Assembly (NCBI RefSeq): GCF_037969875.1
Contig: NZ_CP150218.1
Coordinates: 558,001-622,000, forward strand
Origin: Paenibacillus sp. FSL R7-0337
GTDB lineage: Bacteria; Bacillota; Bacilli; Paenibacillales; Paenibacillaceae
Reading direction: 5' to 3'
Length of the DNA stretch: 64,000 nucleotides
The translations under genes and the position numbers were made by a program. Below are positions 1 to 7,103 of the stretch, piece by piece (the first letter of the stretch is position 1; every line of letters starts with the position of its first letter). Below the pieces are notes generated by a model, which worked only from the letters and a program-made list of their open reading frames with translations, was not told the origin of the DNA and searched no databases.

Positions 1-279
1 GACCTGTCCTCCAACCTCGCTCATTCCCAAGTGACTATTGAGGCTAGTCAAATAGCCAAAGGGAGGATCAGTCAAGCACAGGTGGCGAATGGCCAGGTTT
101 ATCTGCTGCTGCAGACTGGTGACTATTTTAAGAATAAGAACATGCCTATCGCGGCAGTTGCCGATGCTGCTGACGGCCATATTCTCTACAAGGGCACGCC
201 AGCAATCGTTAAAGCGAACGGAAGACCAGCTGATCAACTGGATGAGGTATCGTTTTTGAACATGTATATCACAAGATGA
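1..279 (+). CDS. 3' end of an unidentified protein (truncated by window edge)
   Basis: The frame is open from base 1 to a TGA stop at 277-279, so this is the C-terminal 92 residues of a longer protein. An internal GTG at 31 could be read as a start, but no ribosome site precedes it and the frame continues upstream, so truncation is the better explanation. The visible part is soluble, rich in Ala, Gln and Val, with no membrane segment or recognised motif. I do not recognise the family. A well-spaced promoter and a new gene follow, so it is probably the last gene of its transcript. Confidence 0.55.
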   Translation, partial: DLSSNLAHSQVTIEASQIAKGRISQAQVANGQVYLLLQTGDYFKNKNMPIAAVADAADGHILYKGTPAIVKANGRPADQLDEVSFLNMYITR

Positions 280-331
280 TCGTTCACTGGCTACTCAGCA
301 GTATGAATCAACTTTATATTCGTATCCATCA

Positions 332-360
332 TTGGATTAAGACGCAGGCTTCTTTATAAT
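332..360 (+). promoter_or_regulatory. Sigma-A-type promoter of the GH127 gene
   Basis: TTGGAT at 332-337 and a perfect TATAAT at 355-360 are separated by 17 bases, about 40 bases before the GH127 start codon. Fit to the vegetative consensus is 4/6 and 6/6. Prediction only. Confidence 0.5.
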
Positions 361-402
361 TTCATTGTGCAATCAATGTCATTCCATTAAGGGGCTGCAG
401 CA

Positions 403-2265
403 ATGAGAGAACTGAAGGGCAAACAGGTCATTCTTCAAGATCATGATTTGAAACGCAGAGAAGAGGCCAACCGCCGATATCTGATGAAACTGACAAATGA
501 CAATCTCTTGTTCAACTATAAAGTAGAAGCAGGAAGATATGACGGCAGGGATATTCCAGCGGATGCACACGGGGGGTGGGAGACGCCGGTCTGCCAGATC
601 CGTGGACATTTCCTGGGACACTGGCTGTCTGCGGCAGCGATCCGGTATCATGAGACCGGGGATTTGGAAATCAAGGTGAAGGCTGACCTTATCCTGGACG
701 AGCTGGCAGAATGCCAGAAGGACAACGGCGGACAATGGGCTGCACCGATTCCCGAGAAATATCTGCACTGGGTAGCTCAAGGCAAGGCAATCTGGGCACC
801 GCAATATAATATTCATAAGTTATTTATGGGTCTTGTCGATATGCATCATTTCACCGGGAGCCAGAAGGCACTTGACATCGCGGACCGATTCGCCGACTGG
901 TTCGTCGATTGGAGCAGTACCTTCACCAGAGAGAAGTTCGATGACATTCTGGATATGGAGACAGGCGGTATGCTGGAGGCTTGGGCCGATCTGCTGGAGC
1001 TTACCGGGAACGATAAATACAATATTTTGCTGGAAAGGTATTACCGCAGCAGATTGTTCCGTCCGTTACTCGAAAATAAAGATCCGCTGACTAACATGCA
1101 CGCCAACACAACCATACCCGAGGTACTTGGCTGCGCCAGAGCTTACGAGGTCACCGGCGAACAGCGCTGGATGGATATTGTCACGGCTTACTGGAAATGT
1201 GCTGTAACTGAACGCGGAATGCTGGCCACAGGCGGCAACACAGCGGGTGAAGTGTGGATGCCAAAGATGAAGATCAAGGCCCGTCTCGGAGATAAGAACC
1301 AGGAGCATTGTACGGTATATAATATGATCCGTCTGGCCGAATTCCTTTTCCGGCACACCTCGAATCCGGCCTACGCGCAGTATATTGAATATAATATGTA
1401 CAACGGGATTATGGCACAGGCCTATTACCAGGAATATCATCTGACCGGCAATAAGCACAGCGACCCCGCAACTGGGCTGCTCACCTACTTCCTGCCGATG
1501 AAGGCCGGGCTGCGCAAGGATTGGAGTACGGAGACGGATAGTTTCTTCTGCTGTCACGGAACAATGGTCCAGGCCAACGCCGCGCTGAATAGAGGGATCT
1601 ATTATCAAGAGCAGAACGATATCTATGTCTGCCAGTATTTCCGTTCGGAGCTGACCACCGAGATCCACGGAGAGAGCGTGCGGATTCAGCAATCCCAGGA
1701 CCATATGAGCGGAAGCATGCTGAACTCCTCGAACACGGCAGGACAGCAGGAATTGAATGAGATTACTGCACTTCATGAGAACATGCCGGATTACAGAAAA
1801 TATGACTTCACCGTTCATACCGGCTCTGCCAGCGAGTTTGCCGTCCATCTGCGGATTCCAGACTGGATCATGTCAGAAGCTGTGATCTATGTGAACGGCG
1901 AGCTTCACGGGAAGTCTGCGGATCACTCCGCCTTCTATACAATACTGCGGAACTGGCAGGACAGCGACCGGATCAGCATTATTCTGCCGGTAGGCATCCG
2001 CTTCATCCCTCTGCCGGACGACGAGCAGACTGGCGCGTTCCGGTACGGTCCTGAAGTACTAGCCGGCATCACCGAGAACGAACGGATTCTATACACTCCG
2101 TTAGCGGATGCCGCCGGTGAGATCATTATGGAGAACGAACGGGAGTGGGGAAGCTGGCGTTACTTCTTCAAGACCACCCGTCAGGACCCGGGCATCCAGC
2201 TCCGAAGAATCCGCGATATCGGGTACGAGCCTTATCAGGTATATTTTCCGGTGAGAAACGAGTAG
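403..2265 (+). CDS. GH127 beta-L-arabinofuranosidase-like glycoside hydrolase
   Basis: A 620-residue cytoplasmic protein (no signal peptide) of the GH127/DUF1680 family, whose characterised members release terminal beta-L-arabinofuranose. The known zinc-cysteine catalytic site is visible in order: Glu283 in GEVW, Glu301 and Cys303 in EHC, and adjacent Cys383-Cys384 in FFCCHG. These match the two Glu and three Cys of the Bifidobacterium enzyme HypBA1. In that family a thiolate is the nucleophile. The N-terminal two-thirds is the alpha/alpha-barrel and the last 200 residues the beta domain. The ATG is preceded by AAGGGG. The gene stands alone between its own promoter and a terminator; the other arabinose enzyme, GH51, is 54 kb away. 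Exact substrate is inferred, since GH127 has some divergent activities. Confidence 0.92.
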   Translation: MRELKGKQVILQDHDLKRREEANRRYLMKLTNDNLLFNYKVEAGRYDGRDIPADAHGGWETPVCQIRGHFLGHWLSAAAIRYHETGDLEIKVKADLILDELAECQKDNGGQWAAPIPEKYLHWVAQGKAIWAPQYNIHKLFMGLVDMHHFTGSQKALDIADRFADWFVDWSSTFTREKFDDILDMETGGMLEAWADLLELTGNDKYNILLERYYRSRLFRPLLENKDPLTNMHANTTIPEVLGCARAYEVTGEQRWMDIVTAYWKCAVTERGMLATGGNTAGEVWMPKMKIKARLGDKNQEHCTVYNMIRLAEFLFRHTSNPAYAQYIEYNMYNGIMAQAYYQEYHLTGNKHSDPATGLLTYFLPMKAGLRKDWSTETDSFFCCHGTMVQANAALNRGIYYQEQNDIYVCQYFRSELTTEIHGESVRIQQSQDHMSGSMLNSSNTAGQQELNEITALHENMPDYRKYDFTVHTGSASEFAVHLRIPDWIMSEAVIYVNGELHGKSADHSAFYTILRNWQDSDRISIILPVGIRFIPLPDDEQTGAFRYGPEVLAGITENERILYTPLADAAGEIIMENEREWGSWRYFFKTTRQDPGIQLRRIRDIGYEPYQVYFPVRNE

Positions 2266-2277
2266 AAGTTAGAGCGG

Positions 2278-2306
2278 CCACCTGCATTCTTGCAGGTGGT
2301 TATTTT
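2278..2306 (+). terminator. Rho-independent terminator after GH127
   Basis: A perfect 9-bp stem (CCACCTGCA at 2278-2286 with TGCAGGTGG at 2291-2299, loop TTCT) is followed by a T-rich stretch. It separates GH127 from the TetR gene. Confidence 0.75.
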
Positions 2307-2321
2307 ATGCGCAATTATTTT

Positions 2322-2343
2322 TTTGAACGATCGGTCGTTAAAA
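2322..2343. promoter_or_regulatory. Probable operator of the adjacent TetR regulator
   Basis: A near-perfect palindrome is centred at 2332/2333. Its core is AACGATCGGTCGTT flanked by TTT and AAA. It ends three bases before the -35 box of the TetR promoter, typical for autoregulation in this family. Confidence 0.5.
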
Positions 2344-2345
2344 TA

Positions 2346-2375
2346 TTGACAGTTCATTACACTAATCCTTATAAT
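2346..2375 (+). promoter_or_regulatory. Consensus sigma-A promoter of the TetR-SDR operon
   Basis: TTGACA at 2346-2351 and TATAAT at 2370-2375 are both perfect, with an 18-base spacer. Transcription would begin near 2382, which places the real regulator start downstream of that point. Confidence 0.65.
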
Positions 2376-2408
2376 GACATTAATTCAATAGAAGGGAGCC
2401 TGAGGGTT

Positions 2409-3002
2409 ATTAAGAAAAAAGAGATTACATCCAGTTATATCATTCAGGCAGCATTTGAGCTTTTTGCTGAGTATGGAATAGAGAAAACGAGTTTGGGCTT
2501 GATTTCCAAAAAAGTGGGGATCACCAAATCCTCTATTTACTATCATTTTGCTACGAAAGAAGAGCTGATCAGCCGGACCTTTGAGCATATTTTCCGGGAC
2601 CATCATTTTTCAGTATACTTTGATACGGAATCCGCCAATAAAGATAATTTTGCAGAAATATTAATCAGCGGCGGTCTAAAGATGCTGCCAAGCGGTGAGG
2701 AAGAGTATCGCTCCACATTAAGGGTGCTCAGTGAGTTTGCGATGCTGGCTGAACGGGATGAGCAATTTAGAGCTCCATTCTTGAGCATCCAACAAGATTT
2801 TGTACACGGTTTTGTTCAACTTATGTCCAAGGGCGTTGATTTCGGGCTAATTGCTTCTTCAACCGTCGAGGTTAATGCAGCGATTCTTGCCCTGCTTATA
2901 GATAATTTGTCCAGATGCAAGATGATGAAGATGGATCTCGAATATCAGATGATTTGGGAAGAGGCTGTCCGACGAATGATTCTTCGTGAAGATAACCAGT
3001 AA
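2409..3002 (+). CDS. TetR/AcrR-family repressor with a probable ATT start codon
   Basis: About 197 residues. The N-terminal HTH is typical: a helix with AAFELFAEYG, then LISKKVGITKSSIYYHFATKEEL (residues about 33-55). The C-terminal ligand domain is divergent. The start is unusual. No in-frame ATG, GTG or TTG lies between the consensus promoter and the conserved first helix. The sequence GAAGGGAG (2391-2398) sits 10 bases before ATT at 2409, exactly where homologues of this architecture begin (xKKKEI). The only upstream ATG, at 2307, lies before the promoter and would add 34 non-conserved residues. CTG at 2400 is a less likely alternative. The regulator is followed 20 bases later by an SDR gene that it probably controls. 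Confidence 0.82.
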   Translation: MKKKEITSSYIIQAAFELFAEYGIEKTSLGLISKKVGITKSSIYYHFATKEELISRTFEHIFRDHHFSVYFDTESANKDNFAEILISGGLKMLPSGEEEYRSTLRVLSEFAMLAERDEQFRAPFLSIQQDFVHGFVQLMSKGVDFGLIASSTVEVNAAILALLIDNLSRCKMMKMDLEYQMIWEEAVRRMILREDNQ

Positions 3003-3022
3003 CTTACAGGGGGCAGATACAA

Positions 3023-3775
3023 TTGAAACATATTATTATTACAGGAACATCCAGAGGAATCGGCGAATCCCTCGCTAATCAATTAATCAACCCGGCCCAT
3101 CATTTGATATGCATATCCAGAACGGCTAACGAAGGACTCCTGGCGCGTGCGAAGGAACTGGATTGTCACCTGGATTATTTCAATTATGATTTAACGGATA
3201 TCAGTGGTATCGAGCAGCTTGTTGAAAATGTTTTCAGCCGAATTGAGCTTCGTTCCAGCGATGAAACCATCTATCTGATCAATAATGCCGCCATGTTGAC
3301 TCCTGTAAGCCCGATTGAGCGGTTAGAAACGGAGCAGATCGTAGAGAACCTCCACTTGAATCTGTTAGCACCGATGGTGATTACCTCCAACTTTTTACGG
3401 CTTACTAAGCATATGAATGCGGACAAAAAAATCCTGAATATATCCTCAGCTTCTGCAAAGTACATACTACCTTCACAAAGCGCTTACAGTACTGCCAAAG
3501 CTGGCTTAGACTCTTTTACCAAGTGTATAGACATCGAACAGAAGCTGGCTACGTATCCGGCAAAAGCAGCAGCAGTATATCCCGGCATGATCGATACAAG
3601 CTTGCAATCGGAAATACGGTCCGTTTCCACTGAGCTGTTCCCCTATGTTAATGAATTCATTCAGCTATCTGAGGAAGGGAAACTGCAATCACCGGAATAT
3701 ACTGCGTCTAAATTAATTGAAATTCTTGTAAGTGAGGATTTCGGAAAGACTGTACTTATTGAAACCATCGATTAA
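3023..3775 (+). CDS. SDR oxidoreductase, (S)-benzoin-forming benzil reductase type (YueD-like)
   Basis: A 250-residue NADPH-type short-chain dehydrogenase. It shows the cofactor motif TGTSRGIG (residues 7-14), INNAA near 87, and the catalytic triad Ser142, Tyr155, Lys159 (YSTAK). Overall it resembles the YueD benzil reductases of Bacillus, which reduce 1,2-diketones and other carbonyls. It starts with TTG after CAGGGGGCAG. The gene is second in the TetR operon and its stop codon overlaps the start of the next small gene (TAATG). The physiological substrate is not evident; control by TetR suggests response to a xenobiotic or carbonyl compound. Confidence 0.85.
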   Translation: MKHIIITGTSRGIGESLANQLINPAHHLICISRTANEGLLARAKELDCHLDYFNYDLTDISGIEQLVENVFSRIELRSSDETIYLINNAAMLTPVSPIERLETEQIVENLHLNLLAPMVITSNFLRLTKHMNADKKILNISSASAKYILPSQSAYSTAKAGLDSFTKCIDIEQKLATYPAKAAAVYPGMIDTSLQSEIRSVSTELFPYVNEFIQLSEEGKLQSPEYTASKLIEILVSEDFGKTVLIETID

Positions 3776-4002
3776 TGCTGAGAGAGGTGATGAACATCAG
3801 TCCATCCCGAAAGTTAAGCAGCTTCAGCCAGCTTGACGATTTCATGCGATCCGGCGGGTATATGGAAATCCCGGAGAATCGCGGACGGACGCTTCAGGAG
3901 CTTATACTTGACTGTCAAGCCAGCTTCCGAAGTAAGCATGGTCTCAGCCTGGAATTTGAGTTCCGGCAATGCAGTTTAAAACAGCTACAGGAGAATTTAT
4001 AA
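3775..4002 (+). CDS. Small hypothetical protein, translationally coupled to the SDR
   Basis: A 75-residue soluble protein starting at the ATG that overlaps the SDR stop by one base. A second ATG at 3790 is possible but its AGAGG is too close. I do not recognise a family. The composition is ordinary and the frame ends just before a strong terminator, so it looks like a real third gene of the TetR-SDR operon rather than chance. Confidence 0.5.
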   Translation: MLREVMNISPSRKLSSFSQLDDFMRSGGYMEIPENRGRTLQELILDCQASFRSKHGLSLEFEFRQCSLKQLQENL

Positions 4003-4035
4003 GGATTAATGCGTTGTATTGATAAAAGGTAAAGA

Positions 4036-4077
4036 AAAACCACCGTTGAAGGGCTATCCCATATCCGGTGGTTTTTT
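4036..4077. terminator. Bidirectional terminator
   Basis: AAAACCACCG (4036-4045) pairs with CGGTGGTTTT (4066-4075), with A- and T-runs on both sides. It serves the TetR operon on the + strand and the XRE gene on the - strand. Confidence 0.8.
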
Positions 4078-4095
4078 GCAGACTGCCATGGAAAT

Positions 4096-4332
4096 TCAAT
4101 TGCCATTTTTTTGCGCATCTGCACGCTGATTAGAGTATTTCCATTCATCTACTTCACGGGGATCAATGCCACACAAATGACTGATTAGAAGCGCCAATGT
4201 AACGTTAGGGAGGACCACACCGTATTCAATATTCTGGTAGTTGCGCAAGGTGCATTTCATGGTGTCATTAATCTGATGTACGATGGATTCTTGGGTATAT
4301 CCTGCGGCTTTACGTGCATCCTTTATCCTCAA
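4096..4332 (-). CDS. Small XRE-family DNA-binding protein
   Basis: A 78-residue protein that is almost entirely a helix-turn-helix of the Cro/CI (XRE) type: RKAAGYTQESIVHQIN, then the recognition region around residues 28-45 (TLRNYQNIEYG). It starts with TTG at 4332; GAGGGAG lies about 10 bases upstream. It is divergent from the receptor gene at 4569, with 236 bases between the start codons, so it may control that promoter or itself. There is no ligand domain. Confidence 0.78.
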   Translation of the reverse strand: MRIKDARKAAGYTQESIVHQINDTMKCTLRNYQNIEYGVVLPNVTLALLISHLCGIDPREVDEWKYSNQRADAQKNGN

Positions 4333-4420
4333 AATGCAATATCTCCCTCAACTTTTCGGTATGTTTTTATGATAGGGGAGGAGACCCGTTAATTTAACGT
4401 TTTATAATACACGAAATATA

Positions 4421-4448
4421 TTGCGTAAACTTTTTTTAAGGATATAAT
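4421..4448 (+). promoter_or_regulatory. Candidate promoter of the peptide-receptor gene
   Basis: TTGCGT (4421-4426) and TATAAT (4443-4448) have a 16-base spacer. CCCGTT at 4385-4390 and AACGGG at 4459-4464 form an inverted pair flanking the promoter and could be regulator half-sites. Confidence 0.45.
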
Positions 4449-4568
4449 AATAGATGTAAACGGGTTAAATAGTAAAATATCCCTTTATATTGACCGCCGT
4501 TTGATTCAACCTTAGTATCAGCTATACGTATGCTTTTAATCCTATTATATGGAAGGAGGTATGTTGGT

Positions 4569-5978
4569 TTGGGATCGGTAAATTCTATCCGGGAAGAACT
4601 GCTCACATATATGAACAGAAATCAAATGATACATTCCCATTTTGCAGAGTTATCGGGTCTCAATTCAGGTACGCTCAGCCGGATCTTAAAAGGTAAACAT
4701 CCAATCTCCATGGCACAGCTTGCTGCGATTACTGCTGGAATGAAGCTGCCGGAGGACTATTTTTTTGAAGACTACATCGAGGAATGCTTTTCTTTTGTAG
4801 TCTCCATGCGGCGGATACGGCCCTTTATTTTTCGCTCAGCTGAATTAGATCGTCTGGATTGCCTTGAACAGGTTGTGAACCGTCTGCTGGAGGATTTGTC
4901 TTATGCCTCTTTACTGTTTGAATTCGCTGAACTTTTGAATAGGGACAATAAACACCAAGCTGCAAGGATCCTGTATCGGGGTGTGAGCGAAGCCGAGAAG
5001 TATCAGCATTCCGAACGGTTAGCGTTATGCCAGTACCGGATATTTCGGATTGAAATAGAAGAACAGCACGATCTGGAAGAGAAATTACGCGCAGCTGCAC
5101 AATTTGAGTTGTATGTAAACCGCTTAGACGCAGCCGATCAGCTCGATGCAATGAAACAGCTTATGCATATTTATGGTCTGGTACACAAGTGGAAGAGAGT
5201 GGACGAACTCGCTAAGGAAATGCACCGGATTGCATCCGTTCAAAATGAACTGGAAAACCGCCGGTCAGACACCATAGAAGAAGGGTTGAAGCGTCCTGAG
5301 CGTCCTTTCTACTATTATATCCTGTATGCATACTTAGCCAGAGCTACAGTCAGCGAAGCGTGCGGCGATTACGAGCGGGCCTTATCTTTTGTACAGCTAT
5401 ATGCAAATCCCGGGCGCTGGGTACAGGAGAACGATGAACAATCCCGGCAGATCATTACACAATTTACAGAATGGGCCGTTGCGAACACCTATCTGTACCG
5501 GTTAATGTCCGGAGAATTGGATGTCATACATGAGTATGCAGACTATATAGCGCTTCAAGAGAATGAAATATTTGTGGCAGTGCGTTATATCGTTCAAGCG
5601 GCGAATGTATTTAAGCTTAATGTGGACAGCATCTTAGAGCGGTTCGCGCCATACATAACCTATGAATCCAACAAGACAGAGTTAGGCGATTACAAACAGG
5701 CCATTCTGCAAGAGAGCTATGCGCAATTCCTCATCGAGCTGGCAATCTATCTTTTCAATCACAACAAGAGTAAGGAGCAGGCATTGAACACTGTGCTGAA
5801 AGGCTTGGAAATATCCATTGCCATGAATAGCAGCCAAAATATGATTGCTTGTATGACACTTTTTGAGGAATATAGGGATTTCGCAGATCAGGAACTGCAG
5901 GAAAGATTCAAAAATCTATCAAGTGAGGTGTATCAGCTCCATGCGAAAAAAGATCTTATTCTTCTTGACGCTCTGTAG
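4569..5978 (+). CDS. XRE-TPR peptide receptor of RRNPP/AloR type
   Basis: About 469 residues. An N-terminal XRE HTH (roughly 4-60, with FAELSGLNSGTLSRILKGK) is followed by a long all-helical region. That region has helix pairs resembling degenerate tetratricopeptide repeats. This is the architecture of RRNPP receptors (PlcR, NprR, AimR) and of the AloR receptors known from Paenibacillus polymyxa. The start chosen is TTG 4569, eight bases after a perfect AAGGAGGT. An in-frame ATG at 4530 has no ribosome site and the ATG at 4561 is out of frame. The 3' end overlaps a 34-codon gene for an exported peptide, the usual partner arrangement. By analogy the receptor binds the re-imported mature peptide in the cytoplasm and switches DNA binding. 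Targets are unknown; the Spo0E-like operon lies just downstream. Confidence 0.83.
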   Translation: MGSVNSIREELLTYMNRNQMIHSHFAELSGLNSGTLSRILKGKHPISMAQLAAITAGMKLPEDYFFEDYIEECFSFVVSMRRIRPFIFRSAELDRLDCLEQVVNRLLEDLSYASLLFEFAELLNRDNKHQAARILYRGVSEAEKYQHSERLALCQYRIFRIEIEEQHDLEEKLRAAAQFELYVNRLDAADQLDAMKQLMHIYGLVHKWKRVDELAKEMHRIASVQNELENRRSDTIEEGLKRPERPFYYYILYAYLARATVSEACGDYERALSFVQLYANPGRWVQENDEQSRQIITQFTEWAVANTYLYRLMSGELDVIHEYADYIALQENEIFVAVRYIVQAANVFKLNVDSILERFAPYITYESNKTELGDYKQAILQESYAQFLIELAIYLFNHNKSKEQALNTVLKGLEISIAMNSSQNMIACMTLFEEYRDFADQELQERFKNLSSEVYQLHAKKDLILLDAL

Positions 5979-6045
5979 TGTTTCAATTGTTATTTCAACG
6001 ACGTTAACCTTGGTGACTACGATGGGGCATGGCTGGGGGACTTAA
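5941..6045 (+). CDS. Secreted signalling-peptide precursor (AloP-like), candidate mature GHGWGT
   Basis: A 34-residue product that overlaps the last 38 bases of the receptor gene in another frame. GTGAGGTG (5923-5930) lies 10 bases before its ATG. The N-terminus is a textbook short export signal: MRKK, then a hydrophobic stretch to about residue 20. The tail is TTMGHGWGT. The short C-terminal end rich in Gly and His (GHGWGT) resembles the Gly/His-rich hexapeptides of Paenibacillus Alo systems, as I recall them. Inference: exported by Sec, cleaved to a 6-7-residue peptide, imported by an oligopeptide permease and bound by the adjacent receptor. A terminator follows 23 bases after the stop, so receptor and peptide form one transcript. 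Confidence 0.75.
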   Translation: MRKKILFFLTLCSVSIVISTTLTLVTTMGHGWGT

Positions 6046-6067
6046 TCAGTTTCGCGAAAATATACAA

Positions 6068-6100
6068 GGGTGCTCCTGATATCTCGGGGGCGCCTTTTTT
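6068..6100 (+). terminator. Terminator after the receptor-peptide pair
   Basis: GGTGCTCC (6069-6076) pairs with GGGGCGCC (6087-6094, two G-T pairs) and is followed by six T. It ends the quorum-sensing transcript before the Spo0E-like operon. Confidence 0.75.
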
Positions 6101-6235
6101 ATATGTTCCGGGGTCCCCGCAAAGTATCTGATTGAACATCAAGCTAAAGCCTCACTTCGTGGGGTTATCTGTGCAATCAAATAGATATCCTATTATCTGT
6201 CATAAAACCCTAAGATAGCATAAAGGGAGGATTCT

Positions 6236-6436
6236 ATGGTGAGTAGAGACATGCTCGTGCAAGTCCGGATTGAACGCGCCCGGAACCGGCTTCACATCCT
6301 GGCAGAGAAACATCATGATCTTCAGCATCCTGCGGTCCTTAAGCAATCCATGGTATTGGATGAATTGATTAACCAGTATAATATGAATGGAGAGCCGCAG
6401 AGATTAATAGAGAGCAGGAAATCACTTGAGAACTAG
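6236..6436 (+). CDS. Spo0E-like aspartyl-phosphate phosphatase
   Basis: A 66-residue two-helix protein. It has the Spo0E-family pattern: an N-terminal helix with IERARNRLHILAEKH, then SMVLDELINQY (residues 38-48). The family motif is SQxLDxxIxxY; here Met39 replaces the usual Gln. Family members dephosphorylate Spo0A and so delay sporulation. A clear GGGAGG precedes the ATG. The stop overlaps the start of the response-regulator gene, an unusual pairing that suggests a phosphatase acting within, or coordinated by, this two-component operon. The substitution in the motif makes activity on Spo0A uncertain. Confidence 0.75.
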   Translation: MVSRDMLVQVRIERARNRLHILAEKHHDLQHPAVLKQSMVLDELINQYNMNGEPQRLIESRKSLEN

Positions 6437-7103
6437 CATACTTTATATTGAAGATAATGAGCAAATCGGCACTTGGGTCAAAGAGGAGCTGGAGCGGCGC
6501 GGATATTCGGTACAGTGGCTGCTGTCCGGTGAAGGAGCCGAGGCTGAGGTCACGCAGGTTGATGTCGTTATTCTGGATATCATGCTACCGGGCTTAGATG
6601 GATTCACTATAGGCAAAAGGTTAAAAAAGGCGGCACCCGCCGTTCCTGTACTGCTGTTGACCGCCCGAACCTCCGTTGACGATAAGGTAGAGGGCTTACA
6701 ATTCGCAGATGACTATGTCACGAAGCCCTTCCATACCGATGAATTGGTGGCTAGGCTGGAGGTATTAATCCGCCGGAGCGGCGGAGCCTCCCCGGACCGT
6801 ATTACACTGGGCACTCATATTGAAGTCGATTTGAAGCTCCAGACCCTCTATGACAAGCGCACAGGAGAAGAAATTATATTGACAGGGAAGCAGCATCAGA
6901 TCCTGATGTATTTCCTGCGCCATCCGAATCAGGTTCTGCCGAAGGAACAGCTCTATGAAGCCGTCTGGGAGGAAGCCTATATCCCTGGCGACAAGACCTT
7001 ACTGGTACATCTCCACCGGCTTCGGCAGAAGCTGGAGCGTGACCCGGAGACCCCGGAGATTATTGAGACGCTGAAGGGAATCGGCTACCGGGTGAAGCTA
7101 TGA
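6426..7103 (+). CDS. OmpR/PhoB-family response regulator
   Basis: 225 residues: an N-terminal receiver with phospho-acceptor Asp51 (LDIMLPG), Thr79 and Lys100 (KPF), then a winged-helix DNA-binding domain (about 128-225) ending GIGYRVKL. The loop before DDYVTKPF is one residue shorter than usual, with Phe replacing the common Gly-Ala. It starts with TTG at 6426 after AGGAAA, overlapping the Spo0E-like gene by 11 bases, and its stop overlaps the kinase start. The neighbouring ABC-2 transporter is its likely target, as in antibiotic-sensing BceRS-like and lantibiotic-immunity operons. Confidence 0.9.
   Translation: MRTSILYIEDNEQIGTWVKEELERRGYSVQWLLSGEGAEAEVTQVDVVILDIMLPGLDGFTIGKRLKKAAPAVPVLLLTARTSVDDKVEGLQFADDYVTKPFHTDELVARLEVLIRRSGGASPDRITLGTHIEVDLKLQTLYDKRTGEEIILTGKQHQILMYFLRHPNQVLPKEQLYEAVWEEAYIPGDKTLLVHLHRLRQKLERDPETPEIIETLKGIGYRVKL

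Noticed and set aside
1066..1848. A 260-codon open frame on the - strand opposite the GH127 gene
   Set aside because: Entirely inside a conserved enzyme with intact catalytic residues; lacks ribosome site and recognisable domain.
4530..4568. Upstream ATG giving a longer peptide receptor
   Set aside because: The ATG at 4530 has no ribosome site; TTG at 4569 follows a perfect AAGGAGGT at ideal spacing.
4569..6045. Phage arbitrium (AimR-AimP) system or prophage
   Set aside because: No integrase, capsid, terminase or lysis genes lie within the window; flanking genes are ordinary chromosomal operons.
6140..6170. Short CCTCAC-TTC-GTGGGG hairpin
   Set aside because: Only six base pairs with no T-run; too weak to name a function.
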